Of a stretch of DNA of 32,061 bases, positions 1 to 9,664 are shown one piece after another; positions within the stretch are counted from its first letter, which is position 1; every line of letters starts with the position of its first letter. The stretch is from an uncultured Pelagibacteraceae bacterium (GTDB lineage Bacteria; Pseudomonadota; Alphaproteobacteria; Pelagibacterales; Pelagibacteraceae), in contig CACFSG010000009.1 in assembly GCA_902568875.1 (NCBI GenBank), positions 1 through 32,061 of the forward strand, written 5' to 3'. Both the position numbers and the translations under genes were made by a program. The notes under the pieces were generated by a model. The model was given only the letters and a program-made list of their open reading frames with translations, did not search any database and was not told where the DNA came from.

Positions 1-875
1 GACCTACAGCATCCGGCAAATCTAACTTTGCAATAAAACTTGCTAAAAAAATTAATGGCGAAATAGTTAATGCAGATAGTATGCAAGTTTATAAAGAATT
101 AAAAGTTCTATCAGCTAGACCTTTTCAAAAAAATTTTCAAAAAATAAAACATCATTTATATGGATTTCAAAGTGTTAAAAAAAATTTTTCAACAGGTGAT
201 TGGTTAAAATTGGTTAATCAAAAAATTTTTGAAATTAAAAAAAGAAAAAAAGTTCCAATTCTAGTTGGAGGCACAGGTTTATACTTTAAAGGTTTAACCG
301 AAGGATTGGTTAATATCCCAAATATTACCGTTAGATTTAGAGAAAAAATAAGATTTTTACATAAAAAAATTGGACCTGAAAAATTTTATTTAAAATTAGT
401 TAAAATTGATCCTTTAGCAAAAAATCATGTTAATATTTCAGATACTCAAAGAGTCATAAGAGCTTACGAAGTAAAAAAATTTACAAAAAAATCTTTATAT
501 GATTGGTTCAAAAATACTAGATCGAATTATGAACAAAAAGACTTTTATAAAATTTACATTGATTTTCCAAGAGATGAGTTAATTAAAAGAATTACAAATA
601 GAGCTGTGGAAATGATTAAAAAAGGTGCAATTTTGGAAGTAAAAAAATTTATTAAGCTTAAAGTTTCTAAAAATAAAAGCGCAAACAAAGCCATCGGAGT
701 TATTGAGATTAAAGAATATATCGATAAAAAAATTCAAATTAATGAAGTAATTGAAAAAATATCAATAAAGACAAGGCAATATGCCAAAAGACAGACTACT
801 TGGGGTAGAGGAAATATGTTGGATTGGAAGAAGATAAAGCCAAACAGTTTAAATAAATTTTTAAAAAAAATTTAG
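1..875 (+). CDS. miaA: tRNA dimethylallyltransferase MiaA (5' end outside window)
   Basis: MiaA transfers the dimethylallyl group from DMAPP to N6 of A37 in tRNAs that read codons starting with U. The frame is open from the first bases: it reads PTASGKS from base 3, the P-loop, preceded by a partial Gly codon. NADSMQVY follows, so the gene begins before the window and the first ATG inside it (81) is internal. Further family marks are GGTGLYFKGL, the Asp-Thr-Gln-Arg-Val stretch near base 440, and the C-terminal TRQYAKRQTTW segment. From base 3 there are 290 codons before TAG. MiaA proteins are usually around 300 residues, so probably only about ten residues are missing. The gene is very Lys/Asn/Ile rich, like its neighbours. 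It lies 53 bp before ilvB. The identification is secure; the true start is not visible. Confidence 0.95.
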   Translation, partial: PTASGKSNFAIKLAKKINGEIVNADSMQVYKELKVLSARPFQKNFQKIKHHLYGFQSVKKNFSTGDWLKLVNQKIFEIKKRKKVPILVGGTGLYFKGLTEGLVNIPNITVRFREKIRFLHKKIGPEKFYLKLVKIDPLAKNHVNISDTQRVIRAYEVKKFTKKSLYDWFKNTRSNYEQKDFYKIYIDFPRDELIKRITNRAVEMIKKGAILEVKKFIKLKVSKNKSANKAIGVIEIKEYIDKKIQINEVIEKISIKTRQYAKRQTTWGRGNMLDWKKIKPNSLNKFLKKI

Positions 876-892
876 ATAATACGTACTTAGTC

Positions 893-922
893 TTGACCAA
901 TTAGCACAACTTCAGCTAGATT
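893..922 (+). promoter_or_regulatory. Possible sigma70-type promoter for ilvBNC
   Basis: TTGACC (893-898) and TAGATT (917-922) are separated by 18 bp in the short gap between miaA and ilvB. A start about seven bases past the -10 would fall at or near the ilvB ATG (929), giving a leaderless or nearly leaderless message. No Shine-Dalgarno sequence is seen before ilvB, which agrees with that. In DNA this AT-rich, such matches can occur by chance, so this is a suggestion only. Confidence 0.3.
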
Positions 923-928
923 GCATGA

Positions 929-2695
929 ATGTCAAAATTATATTCAGGTGCTGAAATCGTATTTAAGTGTTTAGAGGATCAAGGTGTTGATGTGATTTTT
1001 GGTTATCCTGGTGGAGCAGTGCTACCAATTTATGATGAACTTAAAAACTTTAAATCAATAAAACATTTTCTTGTTAGACACGAACAGGGTGCTGGTCATG
1101 CTGCAGAAGGTTACGCAAGATCTTCAGGTAAACCAGGAGTAGCTTTGGTTACATCGGGACCTGGAGCAACGAACATAGTAACAGCTCTAACAGATGCTTA
1201 CATGGACTCAATTCCAATTGTTTGTATTTCTGGACAAGTGCCAACTCATTTGATTGGTACCGATGCTTTTCAAGAATGTGACACGACAGGTATTACTCGA
1301 CCATGTACCAAACATAATTGGTTGGTCAAGGATGTAAAAAAATTATCAGAAATTATGCATAGAGCATTTGAAGTTGCAACAACTGGTAGGCCAGGACCAG
1401 TTTTAATTGATATTCCAAAAGATATTCAATTTCAAAAAACAACGTATACGAAATATAAAAAACAAAAAAAATTAAATGGCAAAACCCAGAATCATTTTAA
1501 GAAATCTGAGATTGATGAATTAATAAAATTAATGAACAAAGCTTCTAAGCCAATTTTTTATACTGGCGGAGGTGTGATTAATTCGGGACCTAGAGCAAGT
1601 GAACTACTGAGAGAATTAGTTTCTGCTACTGGATTTCCAATAACATCTACTCTTCAAGGACTAGGTGCTTTTCCAGCTGATAATAATCAATTTATAGGGA
1701 TGTTAGGTATGCATGGAACTTATGAGGCTAATAATGCAATGCATGACTGTGATTTGATGATTAATATTGGCGCAAGATTTGATGATAGAATAACGGGTAA
1801 GCTAGATGAATTTTCTCCTAAATCAAAAAAAGTTCATATTGATATTGATCCATCTTCCATAAATAAAAATGTAAAAGTAGATTTACCAATCGTAGGAGAT
1901 GTAGCTGAAGTAATTAATTTGACTTTAAAAACAATAAAAAAAGTAAAACCTAACTTTGCTAAATCCAATAAACAAAATATTTCAAATTGGTGGGAAAAAA
2001 TTGAAAAATGGCGGTCAGTTAATTCTTTAAATTACAAAAATAGTACTGAGACTATTAAACCACAGTATGCTGTTCAAAGATTGTATGAGTTAACAAAAGA
2101 TAAAGACACTTATATAACAACAGAGGTGGGTCAACATCAAATGTGGGCTGCACAACATTATAAATTTAATAAACCAAATAGATGGATGACATCAGGAGGT
2201 TTAGGCACTATGGGTTATGGGTTGCCAGCAGCGGTTGGAGTACAAGTTGCTCATCCAAAAAAATTAGTTATTGATATTGCAGGAGAAGCTTCTGTTTTGA
2301 TGACAATGCAAGAAATGTCAACTGCAGTTCAATATAGTTTACCTATTAAAATTTTTATTTTAAACAATGAGTATATGGGAATGGTTCGTCAATGGCAGGA
2401 ACTTTTACATGATAAAAACTATTCAGAAAGCTATACTGCTGCATTGCCTGATTTTGTTAAGTTAGCTGAAGCTTATGGTTGTGTTGGTATAAGAGCAACA
2501 AAACCTGAAGAATTAGATGATAAAATTATTGAAATGCTTAACACTGAAAAACCAGTTATATTTGATTGCAGAGTTGATAAAGTTGAAAATTGTTTTCCTA
2601 TGATTCCTTCAGGAAAACCTCATAATGAAATGTTGCTTGGTCCAAACGATAAAAAAGAAAAAAAAATTACTGGGAAAGGTAAAACATTAGTTTAA
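929..2695 (+). CDS. ilvB: Acetolactate synthase, large (catalytic) subunit
   Basis: This is the ThDP- and FAD-dependent enzyme that condenses two pyruvates to acetolactate, or pyruvate with 2-oxobutyrate, as the first common step of valine, leucine and isoleucine synthesis. It has the full three-domain layout in 588 residues. The N-terminal ThDP domain carries the catalytic Glu (E52 in RHEQGAGHAAEG). The central FAD-binding domain includes IGARFDDRITGKL. The C-terminal ThDP domain has TSGGLGTMGYGLPAA and LNNEYMGMVRQWQE. The metal-binding motif that begins Gly-Asp in most relatives reads Gly-Glu here (G452-E453, AGEAS). The stop overlaps the ilvN start by one base (TAATG), so the subunits are probably translationally coupled. 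An alternative ATG at 925 opens only a nine-codon frame and is ignored. Confidence 0.97.
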   Translation: MSKLYSGAEIVFKCLEDQGVDVIFGYPGGAVLPIYDELKNFKSIKHFLVRHEQGAGHAAEGYARSSGKPGVALVTSGPGATNIVTALTDAYMDSIPIVCISGQVPTHLIGTDAFQECDTTGITRPCTKHNWLVKDVKKLSEIMHRAFEVATTGRPGPVLIDIPKDIQFQKTTYTKYKKQKKLNGKTQNHFKKSEIDELIKLMNKASKPIFYTGGGVINSGPRASELLRELVSATGFPITSTLQGLGAFPADNNQFIGMLGMHGTYEANNAMHDCDLMINIGARFDDRITGKLDEFSPKSKKVHIDIDPSSINKNVKVDLPIVGDVAEVINLTLKTIKKVKPNFAKSNKQNISNWWEKIEKWRSVNSLNYKNSTETIKPQYAVQRLYELTKDKDTYITTEVGQHQMWAAQHYKFNKPNRWMTSGGLGTMGYGLPAAVGVQVAHPKKLVIDIAGEASVLMTMQEMSTAVQYSLPIKIFILNNEYMGMVRQWQELLHDKNYSESYTAALPDFVKLAEAYGCVGIRATKPEELDDKIIEMLNTEKPVIFDCRVDKVENCFPMIPSGKPHNEMLLGPNDKKEKKITGKGKTLV

Positions 2696-3243
2696 TGCCA
2701 AAATCTAAATCAGCTTATAGTATTCCTGGAAAAGTTGGCAAAATGGATACTCATATTTTTGTTGTATGGGTTGACAATGAAGCTGGTGTGTTAGCAAGAG
2801 TAGTCGGTTTGTTTTCTGGTAGAGGTTATAACATAGAGTCTTTAGCTGTAGCTGAAATTGATGCAACGAAAAATATTTCAAGAATTACTATAGTTACTAC
2901 AGGAACACCCCAAGTAATTGATCAAATAAAATTACAATTGAAAAAATTAATTCCTGTTCATAAAGTAGCTGATTTTAAAAGAGAAGATAAAAAAGTAATA
3001 TTTAAAGAAATGGCTTTGCTTAAAATTACAGGAAAGAAGAAAAAGATAGAAAAATGTCTTAAAGCCTGTAAAAGATTTAATCCAGTAATATTGGATAAAA
3101 CAAAACAATCAGTTGTTATTCAGATAACTGCTCTTAGAAGAGAAATTGACAAAATGAGTAAAAAATTAAAACCTCTAGGTCTAATAAGCACTTCAAGAAC
3201 TGGAGCTATAGCAATGACCAGAGGTGCAGAAGTTTTTAAATAA
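2695..3243 (+). CDS. ilvN: Acetolactate synthase, small (regulatory) subunit
   Basis: This is the regulatory partner of the acetolactate synthase large subunit. In the family it raises catalytic activity and gives feedback inhibition, usually by valine. The protein has 182 residues. The N-terminal ACT domain starts near residue 19 (HIFVVWVDNEAGVLARVVGLF, then GRGYNIESLAVA). A second ACT-like regulatory domain covers about residues 95-176 and ends SRTGAIAMTRG. This is the usual two-domain IlvH/IlvN length. The start ATG shares a base with the ilvB stop codon, which supports coupled synthesis of the two subunits. An extension of about 18 residues, rich in Lys/Ser, precedes the ACT domain, as in many alphaproteobacterial forms. 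The symbol ilvH is used for the same family. Confidence 0.95.
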   Translation: MPKSKSAYSIPGKVGKMDTHIFVVWVDNEAGVLARVVGLFSGRGYNIESLAVAEIDATKNISRITIVTTGTPQVIDQIKLQLKKLIPVHKVADFKREDKKVIFKEMALLKITGKKKKIEKCLKACKRFNPVILDKTKQSVVIQITALRREIDKMSKKLKPLGLISTSRTGAIAMTRGAEVFK

Positions 3244-3247
3244 ATAG

Positions 3248-4285
<1,038 letters not shown>

Positions 4286-4350
4286 TTTTACTTAAATAAA
4301 ATAGACTATAAAATTGAAAATAATTCACCTATACTTTCTTTATAATAATT

Positions 4351-4356
4351 AGGAGG
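4351..4356 (+). promoter_or_regulatory. Strong Shine-Dalgarno before the peptide-binding protein gene
   Basis: AGGAGG lies five bases upstream of the ATG at 4362. It is the strongest ribosome binding site seen in the window, where many genes have none. It suits a periplasmic binding protein that must be made in excess over its membrane partners. The 76-bp gap before the gene also contains TATAAT (4341-4346), but that is too near the ribosome site to be a convincing -10. Confidence 0.75.
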
Positions 4357-4361
4357 GGAAA

Positions 4362-5921
4362 ATGAAATTTAATAATTTTATTAAAATTTTATTGGCTTTT
4401 TTTATTATTTTTGCTCCAAACAATGGAATTGCAAAAACGATTAAATGGTCAATGCAAGGTGATAGTTTAACACTAGATCCACACGCACAAAATGAAGGTC
4501 CAACTACTCAAGTGTCTAGGCAAATTTATGAAGCTTTAGTTACTAGAGGTTTAGACATGTCAATAGGACCACAACTTGCAACTAAATGGAAAGCGGTTGA
4601 TCCAAACACTTGGTACTTTTTTTTAAGAGATGACGTTAAGTTCTCTAATGGACAAAAAATGACATCTGAAGATGTTGTATTTAGTATATTAAGAGCAAAA
4701 CAACCTACGTCAGATTTTAAAGAATATATTAGTACTATTTCAGGAGTTAAAGCGATTGATGATTACACAGTTCAAATTAAAACAAGTAAACCAAATCCAA
4801 TTCTTTTGAACCAGTTATCAAATATATTTATAATGTCTAAGCAATGGTCAACTGATAATTTTGTAGTAGCTCCACAAAATTGGGATGCAGGACAAGAAAC
4901 ATATTCTGCAACTAATGCAATGGGAACTGGTCCTTTTAAAATTACTTTAAGAGAGCCTAATACAAAAACTGTTTTTAAAAAAAACAATAAATGGTGGGGC
5001 AATGTTGAACATAATATAACTGAGATTCAGTTACTTCCAATTAAGAATGCCGCAACTAGAGTTGCTGCTTTGTTATCTGGAGAAATAGATTTAGTAACTG
5101 ATGCTCCTGTTCAAGACTTGAATCGTATTTCATCTTCTGGTGGACATAAAGTAGAAAGTACTCCACAGATGCGTACAATCTTTCTTGGAATGGACCAAGC
5201 TGCTGATCAACTAAGAACAGGTAATACTGGAGATAATCCTTTTAAGAAAAAAGAGGTAAGACAAGCTCTTTACCAAGCGATTGATATAGAAGCTATCAAG
5301 AAAAAAGTTATGAGAGGTTTAAGTGAACCAGCAGGAATTATAACTTTCCCAGGTGTTACAGGTTACACTAAGGCACTTGATAAAAGACTACCTTATGATG
5401 TTGGTGCAGCAAAAAAACTATTAGCTGATGCAGGCTATCCTGATGGTTTTGAAGTTGAGCTAAGATGTCCAAATGACAGATATGTAAATGATGAAGCAAT
5501 TTGTACAGCTGTTGTAGGAATGTTAGGAAAAATAGGTGTTAAAGTAAATCTATTTGCTCAAACTAAAAGTAAACACTTTAAGGAACTTAAAGATAACCAA
5601 GGCGACTTTTATATGCTAGGTTGGGGTGTTCCTACTTTAGATAGTCACTACGTATTCCACTATCTATACGAAACTGATGCAAGTTGGAATAAAGTTAACT
5701 TTAGCGATGCTGAAGTTGATGCTGCAATCAGAGTAATGGAAGGTGAAGTTGATCTAGATAAAAGAAATGCTGCTATAGCTAAAGCTTGGAAAATTGTAAG
5801 AGATAATATTGCTTATCTTCCTTTACATCACCAAGTAATTTCTTGGGCATCAAAATTAAATGTTGATGTTCCTATAAGACCGAATAATGAACCATTATTC
5901 CGTTTTTCTAAAGTAAACTAA
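4362..5921 (+). CDS. ABC transporter periplasmic binding protein, peptide/nickel family (SBP_bac_5)
   Basis: This is an extracytoplasmic solute-binding protein of the oligo/dipeptide-nickel class that delivers ligand to the two permeases encoded downstream. The 519-residue product has a typical Sec signal peptide: Lys-containing N-terminus, hydrophobic stretch to about residue 18, and likely cleavage after GIA near residue 24. The mature protein opens with the family pattern of ligand-binding beta strands (SLTLDPHAQNEG) and has VKFSNGQKMTSEDVVFS, NAMGTGPFK and VRQALYQAIDIEAI, all standard positions of the SBP_bac_5 fold. The length is normal. It is the first gene of a four-gene importer and has the window's strongest ribosome site. 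The substrate cannot be told from sequence: di- or oligopeptides are likely, but glutathione, opines or other small molecules are possible. Confidence 0.92.
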   Translation: MKFNNFIKILLAFFIIFAPNNGIAKTIKWSMQGDSLTLDPHAQNEGPTTQVSRQIYEALVTRGLDMSIGPQLATKWKAVDPNTWYFFLRDDVKFSNGQKMTSEDVVFSILRAKQPTSDFKEYISTISGVKAIDDYTVQIKTSKPNPILLNQLSNIFIMSKQWSTDNFVVAPQNWDAGQETYSATNAMGTGPFKITLREPNTKTVFKKNNKWWGNVEHNITEIQLLPIKNAATRVAALLSGEIDLVTDAPVQDLNRISSSGGHKVESTPQMRTIFLGMDQAADQLRTGNTGDNPFKKKEVRQALYQAIDIEAIKKKVMRGLSEPAGIITFPGVTGYTKALDKRLPYDVGAAKKLLADAGYPDGFEVELRCPNDRYVNDEAICTAVVGMLGKIGVKVNLFAQTKSKHFKELKDNQGDFYMLGWGVPTLDSHYVFHYLYETDASWNKVNFSDAEVDAAIRVMEGEVDLDKRNAAIAKAWKIVRDNIAYLPLHHQVISWASKLNVDVPIRPNNEPLFRFSKVN

Positions 5922-5929
5922 ATTAATTA

Positions 5930-5960
5930 TTACAAGCCCTTTTATACAAAGGGCTTGTAA
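5930..5960 (+). promoter_or_regulatory. Intercistronic stem-loop after the binding-protein gene
   Basis: Perfect 13-bp inverted repeat: left arm TTACAAGCCCTTT (5930-5942), five-base loop, right arm 5948-5960. It starts eight bases after the binding-protein stop codon. No run of T follows (the next bases are ACAAAATTTT), so it is not a classic intrinsic terminator. In ABC operons such stem-loops commonly protect the upstream message from 3' exonucleases or reduce read-through, giving more binding protein than permease. That role is inferred here. Confidence 0.7.
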
Positions 5961-5976
5961 ACAAAATTTTCGTACA

Positions 5977-6960
5977 TTGATAAAATATTTTTTGAAACGT
6001 TTATTTCAATCAGCAATGGTTATGCTGGTTGTTGCTTTTGTTTCATTCTCTTTATTCAATTTTGTAGGTGATCCAATTAACAATATGGTTGGAGAGGAAA
6101 CTTCAGATGAAGAAAGAGCTGAACTTAGAGATACTTTAGGATTGACAGATCCGATTCATATTCAATTTTCTAGATTTGTAGTTAATGCTTCAAAAGGTGA
6201 GTTTGGAATTTCTTATCAATTAAGAAGACCAGTTTCAGAATTAATTTCTGAAAGATTACCAGCAACTATTGAGTTGGTTTTAATTTCAGCTTTAATTGCA
6301 CTTGTTTCAGGTACTTTGTTAGGAGTTTATACAGGAATAAACCGAAAAGGTTTTTTGAGTGACATTATATTAGCTATTTCACTGCTGGGAGTTTCACTTC
6401 CCACATTTGTTATTGGAATATTATTTATTTATCTTTTTGCTGTAATCTTAGGAATATTACCTTCTTTTGGAAGAGGCGAAGTTGTTAATATAGGATTTTG
6501 GTCTACAGGTTTTTTAACATTGTCTGGCTTAAAGGCTATAATTCTTCCTTCTGTAACACTTAGTCTTTTTCAAATGACATATATTATCAGACTTGTTCGA
6601 GCTGAAATGATGGAAATATTGCAAACAGATTATATTAAGTTTGCAAGAGCAAGAGGTATAAATGAAAAAAGTATTCATTACAAACACGCATTAAAAAATG
6701 GCTTAATACCTGTAATTACTATTGCAGGAATAAATATTGGTACATTAATTGCATTTTCAATAATTACAGAAACAGTTTTTCAATGGCCTGGAATGGGTTT
6801 TCTTTTTATACAAGCTGTTCAGTTTGTAGATATACCAATCATGTCTGCTTATTTAGTTTTTATCGCATTTGTATTTGTGATGATAAATTTCATAGTGGAT
6901 ATTTTGTATTACTTTATTGATCCAAGAATAAGAGTTAAAGCGGAGGCAGTAAGTGGCTAG
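5977..6960 (+). CDS. ABC transporter permease, DppB/OppB type
   Basis: This is the first transmembrane subunit of the peptide-type importer and pairs with the next gene product in the inner membrane. The 327-residue protein begins with a membrane helix (about residues 9-30) and has the OppB-type periplasmic stretch (LGLTDPIHIQFSRFV). Several further helices follow. The EAA coupling loop is at YIKFARARGI with HALKNGLIPVITI after it, and the protein ends IDPRIR, the usual permease-1 terminus. The only start that keeps the N-terminal helix is TTG at 5977; there is no in-frame ATG or clear Shine-Dalgarno before it. A weak start right after a stem-loop suggests lower expression than the binding protein. 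It overlaps the next gene by eight bases. Confidence 0.93.
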   Translation: MIKYFLKRLFQSAMVMLVVAFVSFSLFNFVGDPINNMVGEETSDEERAELRDTLGLTDPIHIQFSRFVVNASKGEFGISYQLRRPVSELISERLPATIELVLISALIALVSGTLLGVYTGINRKGFLSDIILAISLLGVSLPTFVIGILFIYLFAVILGILPSFGRGEVVNIGFWSTGFLTLSGLKAIILPSVTLSLFQMTYIIRLVRAEMMEILQTDYIKFARARGINEKSIHYKHALKNGLIPVITIAGINIGTLIAFSIITETVFQWPGMGFLFIQAVQFVDIPIMSAYLVFIAFVFVMINFIVDILYYFIDPRIRVKAEAVSG

Positions 6961-7879
6961 TAAAAATTTAACATTGTTTAATAGAATTAGAGATAGTGAT
7001 ATTTACTTTAGTTTTATAAAATCACCAACAGCAATTGTATCAACAATTATTTTGCTAATAATTTTCTTTTGTTCTTTTTTTGTTGAATTTGTAACGCCTT
7101 ATAATCCATTTGATCCATCTTCTTTATCTTTAATGGATGCATTTACACCACCTTCATGGACAGAAGATGGACTAGCTAGATTTATTTTAGGAACTGATGG
7201 TCAAGGCAGAGATATGTTGGCAACAATTCTTTATGGATCAAGGATTTCTTTAATTGTTGGTTTTTCAGCAGTTATATTTGCCTTGGTATTAGGAGTGGCA
7301 TTGGGATTAACAGCAGGATACTTCGGAGGAAAATATGAAATGATTGTTATGAGATTAACAGATGTACAATTAACTGTTCCAAGTATTTTAATGGCTCTTT
7401 TGGTTGATGGAATAGCACGTGGAATTATTTCAAGAGAATTACATGATGAAATGGCAATTTATGTATTAATTTTTGCAATTGGTATTTCAGAGTGGCCTCA
7501 ATTTGCAAGAGTATCAAGAGCCGCCACTTTAGTTGAAAAAAATAAAGACTATGTTTCTGCTTCAACAATTATTGGAGTTTCAAATTTAATTATTATGTTT
7601 AAACACATCTTGCCAAATATTTTAAGACCAGTTCTAGTAATCGGAACAATAGGGTTAGCACTTGCGATAATAGCAGAAGCAACATTGAGTTTTTTGGGTG
7701 TGGGGGTTCCTCCAACAACACCTTCATTAGGAACATTAATTAGGCTTGGTAATGATTTTTTATTTTCCGGTGAGTGGTGGATAACTTTTTTTCCAGCAAT
7801 ATTTTTAGTTATACTAGCATTTTCAATTAATCTTTTAGGGGACTGGATGAGGGATACACTTAATCCAAAATTAAATTAA
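6953..7879 (+). CDS. ABC transporter permease, DppC/OppC type
   Basis: This is the second transmembrane subunit of the same importer. It has 308 residues. The N-terminal helix (about residues 27-47) is followed by the OppC-type periplasmic segment containing FILGTDGQGRDML. Further helices follow, and the EAA loop is near DYVSASTIIGVS with FKHILPNILRPVLVI after it. The C-terminus has FLGVGVPPTTPSLGTLI and GDWMRDTLNPKL, characteristic of this family. The start overlaps the end of the first permease by eight bases and the stop overlaps the ATPase start by one base (TAATG), so all three are probably coupled. The family assignment is clear; the substrate is unknown. Confidence 0.93.
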   Translation: MASKNLTLFNRIRDSDIYFSFIKSPTAIVSTIILLIIFFCSFFVEFVTPYNPFDPSSLSLMDAFTPPSWTEDGLARFILGTDGQGRDMLATILYGSRISLIVGFSAVIFALVLGVALGLTAGYFGGKYEMIVMRLTDVQLTVPSILMALLVDGIARGIISRELHDEMAIYVLIFAIGISEWPQFARVSRAATLVEKNKDYVSASTIIGVSNLIIMFKHILPNILRPVLVIGTIGLALAIIAEATLSFLGVGVPPTTPSLGTLIRLGNDFLFSGEWWITFFPAIFLVILAFSINLLGDWMRDTLNPKLN

Positions 7880-9561
7880 TGAGTTTTTTAAAAATAAATA
7901 ATTTAAGCGTTGATTACAAAATGAGAAGAGAAACTGTTTATGCAGCAAAAAATGTAAACATTGAAGTGAGTAAAGGAGAAATTTTAGGACTAGTTGGAGA
8001 GTCTGGTTCAGGAAAAAGTACAGTTGGCAATGCAATTATAAATCTTATTGATGAACCAGGAAAAGTTTCGAGTGGTTCAATATTTTTAGGAGACATAAAT
8101 ATTCATAAAGATCCAGAAAACATTGTTAAACACAGAGGTAAAAAGGTTGGTTTAATTTTTCAAGATCCTCAAACTTCTTTGAACCCAATATTTACAATAG
8201 GTGAGCAGTTAATTGAAACAATTCAAACGCATTTAAGTTTAAACAATGAAGAAGCTAAAATAAAAGCAATAAACTTATTAAAAGAAGTTGGTATTAAAGA
8301 CGCTGAAAAAAGATTTGATAATTATCCTCATCAATTTTCGGGCGGAATGAGACAACGAGTTGTTATTTCTCTAGCACTTTGTTGTGAGCCAGAACTTTTA
8401 ATTGCAGACGAACCTACAACAGCTTTAGATGTGTCAATTCAATCTCAAATTTTAGATTTAATCAAAAGATTAACGAAAGAAAGAAATTTAGCAGTCATAT
8501 TAATTACTCATGATATGGGAGTTATTTCTGAAACAACCGACAGAGTGGCTGTAATGAAAAATGGTGATTTAGTAGAAATTGGAACTACTAAGGAGATTTT
8601 AACTAAACCAAAGGAAATTTATACTAAGAGCCTTGTAAGTTCAGTTCCCCCAACAAATAAAAAAATTAATAGATTTAAAATAATCGAAAAAGAAAACAAA
8701 AGTCAGAAGGAAACTAATATTAAAATTTTAAATAGATGGACTAAAAAAGAAATTATTAATCAAGATCTGGTTCAAATAAAAAACTTAAGCAAAACATTTG
8801 ATGATAGTTTTTTTACTGAAAGTTCAAAAAATACAGTTATGGCAGTAGACGATATTTCATTTAACATTAAAGAAGGTCAATCATTTGGACTAGTAGGAGA
8901 GAGTGGTAGTGGAAAATCTACGATTGCTAAAATGATTGTTAATTTATTTAGACCAAGTGGCGGAGATATTTACTTTGACAATGTTTGTATAACAAAAATT
9001 AAAAATAAGAATGAAATGTTGAAGTTTAGAAAGCAAATTCAGATGATATTTCAAGATCCTTACTCTTCATTAAATGGAAGATTAAAGGTTAAAGATATAA
9101 TTGCTGAACCTATTAAACTTCACAATCCTTCAATTAGTTCAAAAGATAAAGATAATTATATTTATGACTTATTAGAATCTGTTGAGCTAACACAACAATC
9201 AGCTGAACGTTATCCTCACGAATTTTCAGGAGGTCAAAGACAAAGAATATCAATAGCAAGAGCGCTTGCAACCCAACCCAGATTATTAGTTTGTGATGAA
9301 CCAACTTCTGCTTTAGATGTAAGTATTCAAGCTCAAATATTAAATTTATTAAAAGATCTTCAGGAACAACTCAACTTAACAATACTATTTATAAGCCACG
9401 ATTTACCAGTTGTAAGACAGATGTGTGACAGAATTGGAGTATTAAAAAATGGTAAATTATGTGAAATTTCTAATACAGAAGAGTTATTTTTAAAACCTAA
9501 ACATGATTATACAAAAGAGCTTTTACGTTTAATGCCAAAAATTGAGTCTATTTATAATTGA
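7879..9561 (+). CDS. Fused double ATPase of the peptide-type ABC importer
   Basis: This 560-residue protein joins the two ATPases (DppD-like and DppF-like) that are separate in many bacteria. Each half has a full nucleotide-binding domain. In the first, the Walker A motif GESGSGKST lies near residue 41, the signature is FSGGMRQR, and the Walker B region is LLIADEPTTALDVS. In the second, the same Walker A sequence occurs near residue 341, with FSGGQRQR and LLVCDEPTSALDVS. A Lys-rich linker lies between (about residues 255-300), and each half ends with the oligopeptide-transporter C-terminal pattern. Fusions of this kind (YejF-like) are known. The gene overlaps the second permease by one base and is the last gene of the transporter. 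Both halves look catalytically intact. Confidence 0.94.
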   Translation: MSFLKINNLSVDYKMRRETVYAAKNVNIEVSKGEILGLVGESGSGKSTVGNAIINLIDEPGKVSSGSIFLGDINIHKDPENIVKHRGKKVGLIFQDPQTSLNPIFTIGEQLIETIQTHLSLNNEEAKIKAINLLKEVGIKDAEKRFDNYPHQFSGGMRQRVVISLALCCEPELLIADEPTTALDVSIQSQILDLIKRLTKERNLAVILITHDMGVISETTDRVAVMKNGDLVEIGTTKEILTKPKEIYTKSLVSSVPPTNKKINRFKIIEKENKSQKETNIKILNRWTKKEIINQDLVQIKNLSKTFDDSFFTESSKNTVMAVDDISFNIKEGQSFGLVGESGSGKSTIAKMIVNLFRPSGGDIYFDNVCITKIKNKNEMLKFRKQIQMIFQDPYSSLNGRLKVKDIIAEPIKLHNPSISSKDKDNYIYDLLESVELTQQSAERYPHEFSGGQRQRISIARALATQPRLLVCDEPTSALDVSIQAQILNLLKDLQEQLNLTILFISHDLPVVRQMCDRIGVLKNGKLCEISNTEELFLKPKHDYTKELLRLMPKIESIYN

Positions 9562-9580
9562 TACTTTTACAGTCTCAAAT

Positions 9581-9606
9581 AGTTAAATAATAAGAAAAAT
9601 TTAACT
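9581..9606 (+). repeat. Short inverted repeat after the peptide transporter operon
   Basis: AGTTAAA (9581-9587) and TTTAACT (9600-9606) are inverted copies around a 12-base AT-rich spacer, 20 bases after the last transporter gene. A weak transcription end is possible, but the stem is short and has no clear T run. Confidence 0.25.
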
Positions 9607-9613
9607 AATTATT

Positions 9614-9641
9614 TTGCAATCTCACTTATAGATTGTATTAT
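9614..9641 (+). promoter_or_regulatory. Possible leuA promoter with an inverted repeat in its spacer
   Basis: TTGCAA (9614-9619) and TATTAT (9636-9641), 16 bp apart, resemble a sigma70 promoter in the 103-bp gap before leuA. CAATCT (9617-9622) and AGATTG (9630-9635) form an inverted repeat around a seven-base loop, filling most of the spacer. That is a plausible place for a repressor or for an RNA hairpin. Only the symmetry is directly visible. Confidence 0.3.
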
Positions 9642-9664
9642 AGAATTTAAAAAATATTTAAGTT

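Noticed and set aside
925-954. Nine-codon leader peptide overlapping the ilvB start
   Set aside because: It is not rich in Leu, Val or Ile codons and has no hairpin around it, so attenuation by a leader peptide is not supported.
4772-5002. Minus-strand open frame of 76 codons inside the peptide-binding protein gene
   Set aside because: It lies wholly within a well-supported gene, has no family features and is an expected shadow frame.
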